64,000 nt of DNA from Porphyrobacter sp. ULC335 (GTDB taxonomy: Bacteria; Pseudomonadota; Alphaproteobacteria; Sphingomonadales; Sphingomonadaceae), in contig NZ_CP078091.1 in assembly GCF_025917005.1 (NCBI RefSeq), forward strand, positions 496,001-560,000, in the 5' to 3' direction. This document shows positions 62,454-64,000 of the stretch, piece by piece. Positions within the stretch are counted from its first letter, which is position 1. Each line of letters begins with the position of its first letter. The notes beneath the pieces are model-generated. The model was not told where the DNA came from and did not search any database. It saw only the letters and a program-made list of their open reading frames with translations. Both the position numbers and the translations under genes were made by a program.

Positions 62454-63441
62454 TGAGCAGGCGGGCGACGTGCGCGGCGTGATAGGTCAGAATCCCGCTG
62501 CACCCGGCGCGCTTGAAGGCGATCAGCTTTTCCAGCACCAGCGCGTCCCGGTCACCGATCCCGGCGGCCTGCGCGGCTTCGATCATCGCGTATTCGCCGC
62601 TCACCTGATAGGCGAAGACCGGCACGTCGAAGCGCTGCTTTACGCGGTAGATGATGTCGAGATAGGCAAGGCCCGGCTTCACCATCACCGAATCCGCGCC
62701 CTCGGCGATGTCGAGCGCGACTTCGCGCATCGCTTCGTCCGCGTTGGCGGGGTCCATCTGGTAGGCCTTCTTGTCGCCCTTCAGCAGCCCGCCGCTCCCC
62801 ACCGCATCGCGGAAGGGGCCATAGAAGGCGCTGGCATATTTTGCGGCGTAGGACATGATCTGGACATTGGGGTGCCCGTTCATCTCCAGCGCCATGCGGA
62901 TCGCCTTGATGCGGCCGTCCATCATGTCGGAAGGCGCGATGATGTCCGCGCCCGCATTCGCCTGATTGACCGCCTGATCGACCAGCATGGCGACCGTCTC
63001 GTCATTCACGACATAGCCCGCGTCATTCACAAGCCCGTCCTGCCCGTGGGAGGTATAGGGATCGAGCGCCACATCGGTCAGCACGCCGATGGAGTCCCCG
63101 CAGGCGTCCTTGATCGCCTTGATCGCCTGGCACATCAGGTTGTCGGGATTATGCGCCTCGGCCCCGTCATCGCTGCGCAATTCGCGCGGGGTGTTGGGGA
63201 ACAGCGCCACCACCGGAATGCCAAGCGCCGCCGCTTCCTTGGCGCGCGCCACAATTCCATCGACCGACCAGCGCGAGACGCCGGGCAGCGTGGCGATCGG
63301 CTCCTCCACCCCCTTGCCCGAGGTGACGAACAGCGGCCAGATCAGGTCGGCGGGGGTGAGCACGGTTTCGCGGTGGAGCGCGCGGCTCCAGCCGGTGGCG
63401 CGGGTGCGGCGAAGGCGGGTGTTGGGATAGCTTCCGGTCAT
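62446..63441 (-). CDS. hemB: Delta-aminolevulinic acid dehydratase (porphobilinogen synthase)
   Basis: 331 residues from ATG 63441. Joins two aminolevulinate molecules to porphobilinogen in heme and bacteriochlorophyll synthesis. Active-site lysines K201 (SYAAKYASAFYGPFRDA) and K255 (SVMVKPGLAY). The metal loop reads DVALDPYTSHGQDG without the zinc cysteines, so it is the Mg-dependent type usual in alphaproteobacteria. First gene of the hemB-GNAT-carbonic anhydrase transcript. Confidence 0.97.
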   Translation of the reverse strand: MTGSYPNTRLRRTRATGWSRALHRETVLTPADLIWPLFVTSGKGVEEPIATLPGVSRWSVDGIVARAKEAAALGIPVVALFPNTPRELRSDDGAEAHNPDNLMCQAIKAIKDACGDSIGVLTDVALDPYTSHGQDGLVNDAGYVVNDETVAMLVDQAVNQANAGADIIAPSDMMDGRIKAIRMALEMNGHPNVQIMSYAAKYASAFYGPFRDAVGSGGLLKGDKKAYQMDPANADEAMREVALDIAEGADSVMVKPGLAYLDIIYRVKQRFDVPVFAYQVSGEYAMIEAAQAAGIGDRDALVLEKLIAFKRAGCSGILTYHAAHVARLLNG

Positions 63442-63485
63442 GCGCGCAGACTTACGCGCAATCCGCGCCGGACGACAAGTGCCGG

Positions 63486-64000
63486 TTACAGCGTCGCGCC
63501 CGGTGTCTCGCCGCGTGTCCCTCGACGCGCCGTATCCACCTTCTCGATCTCGCGCACCGGCTCCTTGGTCTCGCCCGGCTGCGGGGCGAGATCGAGCAGC
63601 GCCGCGCCGACCTCGATTTCCTTGAGCCTGATCAGCTGGCGGCGGAAATCGATCAGCTCGGTGCCGGAAAGCAGCGCGCGGTTGACGAACTGCACTGTCG
63701 CCGGATTGATCGCCCGCCCGCCGCGATACATCTCGTAATGGAGGTGCGGGCCGGTGGAGAGGCCGGTCGAGCCGACATAGCCGATCACCTGTCCGCGCCG
63801 CACCGTCTGGCCGGCGCGCACCGCCATCTGGCTCATGTGGCAATAGCGGGTGGAAAGATTGCCGCTATGCTCCAGCCGCACCGCGATGCCGCAGCCGCCC
63901 GAGCGGCCCGCCGCGCTGACCCGCCCGTCGCTCACCGCGACGATCGGGGTGCCATAGCGCGCCTTGAAATCCATACCGGCGTGCATCCGGGTATAGCCGA
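63486..64000 (-). CDS. M23 family peptidase, partial (N-terminus off the window)
   Basis: Only the C-terminal part is here. A complete LytM domain is visible: GYTRMHAGMDFKARYGTP gives the HxxxD ligands, STRYCHMSQMAV and STGPHLHYEMYRGG the HxH motif. After it comes a short helical tail (TELIDFRRQLIRLKEIEV) and a charged, probably disordered end. A zinc endopeptidase acting on peptidoglycan, the second intact M23 enzyme in the window besides that at 44178. Confidence 0.93.
   Translation of the reverse strand, partial: GYTRMHAGMDFKARYGTPIVAVSDGRVSAAGRSGGCGIAVRLEHSGNLSTRYCHMSQMAVRAGQTVRRGQVIGYVGSTGLSTGPHLHYEMYRGGRAINPATVQFVNRALLSGTELIDFRRQLIRLKEIEVGAALLDLAPQPGETKEPVREIEKVDTARRGTRGETPGATL

Overview
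The window is 64 kb of high-G+C chromosomal DNA from an alphaproteobacterium, most likely a sphingomonad of the Erythrobacter/Porphyrobacter kind. This rests on alphaproteobacterial marker genes (SciP/DUF1153, TrcR/DUF1013, DUF1192, a bactofilin, the ligase-associated exonuclease with its ATP-dependent DNA ligase) and on protein similarity recalled from memory. Genes are densely packed; no gap without a gene exceeds 300 bases. There are about 67 protein genes and one tRNA. I saw no CRISPR array, integrase, transposase or prophage genes.

Layout. 1-3315 (minus): a small dehydrogenase operon (SDR, E1 alpha, E1 beta, a free-standing lipoyl domain, a SnoaL-fold protein). 3455-4645 (minus): a lower-G+C orphan nuclease-like gene. 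4904-4978 (minus): tRNA-Thr(GGU). 5100-13085 (plus): gpmA-purE-purK-folA-ribF-ileS-lspA and a DUF3035 lipoprotein, mostly with overlapping stops and starts; ribF carries an apparent one-base frameshift. 13218-20611: CorC-like transporter, OmpA lipoprotein, cysQ-like phosphatase, sucC, etfB-etfA, secreted TonB-C-like protein. 20622-28113 (minus): DUF445 protein, an RND efflux pair with a readable promoter and operator-like palindrome, GlsB-like protein, sciP and its coupled partner. 28215-36479: mnmA, a serine hydrolase, PhzF, pdxH, a DnaJ-type chaperone, YihY, fabI, a UDP-glucuronate epimerase-like gene. 36487-43936 (minus): a cell-envelope and housekeeping run (coq7, dsbB-like, ctpA, EnvC-like, rlmH, rsfS, nadD, proA). 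44178-45735 (plus): an M23 peptidase overlapping a bactofilin, followed at 45752 by a perfect parS palindrome. 45850-53375: acyl-CoA ligase, trcR, glycosyltransferase plus phosphoesterase, GST, a GlxA-type regulator, quinone oxidoreductase. 53477-64000: DUF1192, clpA, ligase-associated exonuclease, ATP-dependent DNA ligase, DUF1993, DUF1275, gamma-carbonic anhydrase, GNAT, hemB and a partial M23 peptidase.

Two themes stand out. First, cell-cycle and chromosome organisation: sciP, trcR, a bactofilin with its peptidase partner, five GANTC (CcrM) sites within 122 bp upstream of that pair, and a parS site just after it, which suggests the region lies in the origin-proximal part of the chromosome. 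Second, many intergenic spacers hold foldback repeats of at least eight families. Two of these families occur twice here with arms that differ in sequence but still pair, i.e. compensatory changes, which points to conserved RNA or hairpin structure. The best candidates for something undescribed are these structured repeats, the orphan nuclease-like gene at 3455-4645, and the dehydrogenase operon with a stand-alone lipoyl domain and an SDR lacking its catalytic tyrosine.
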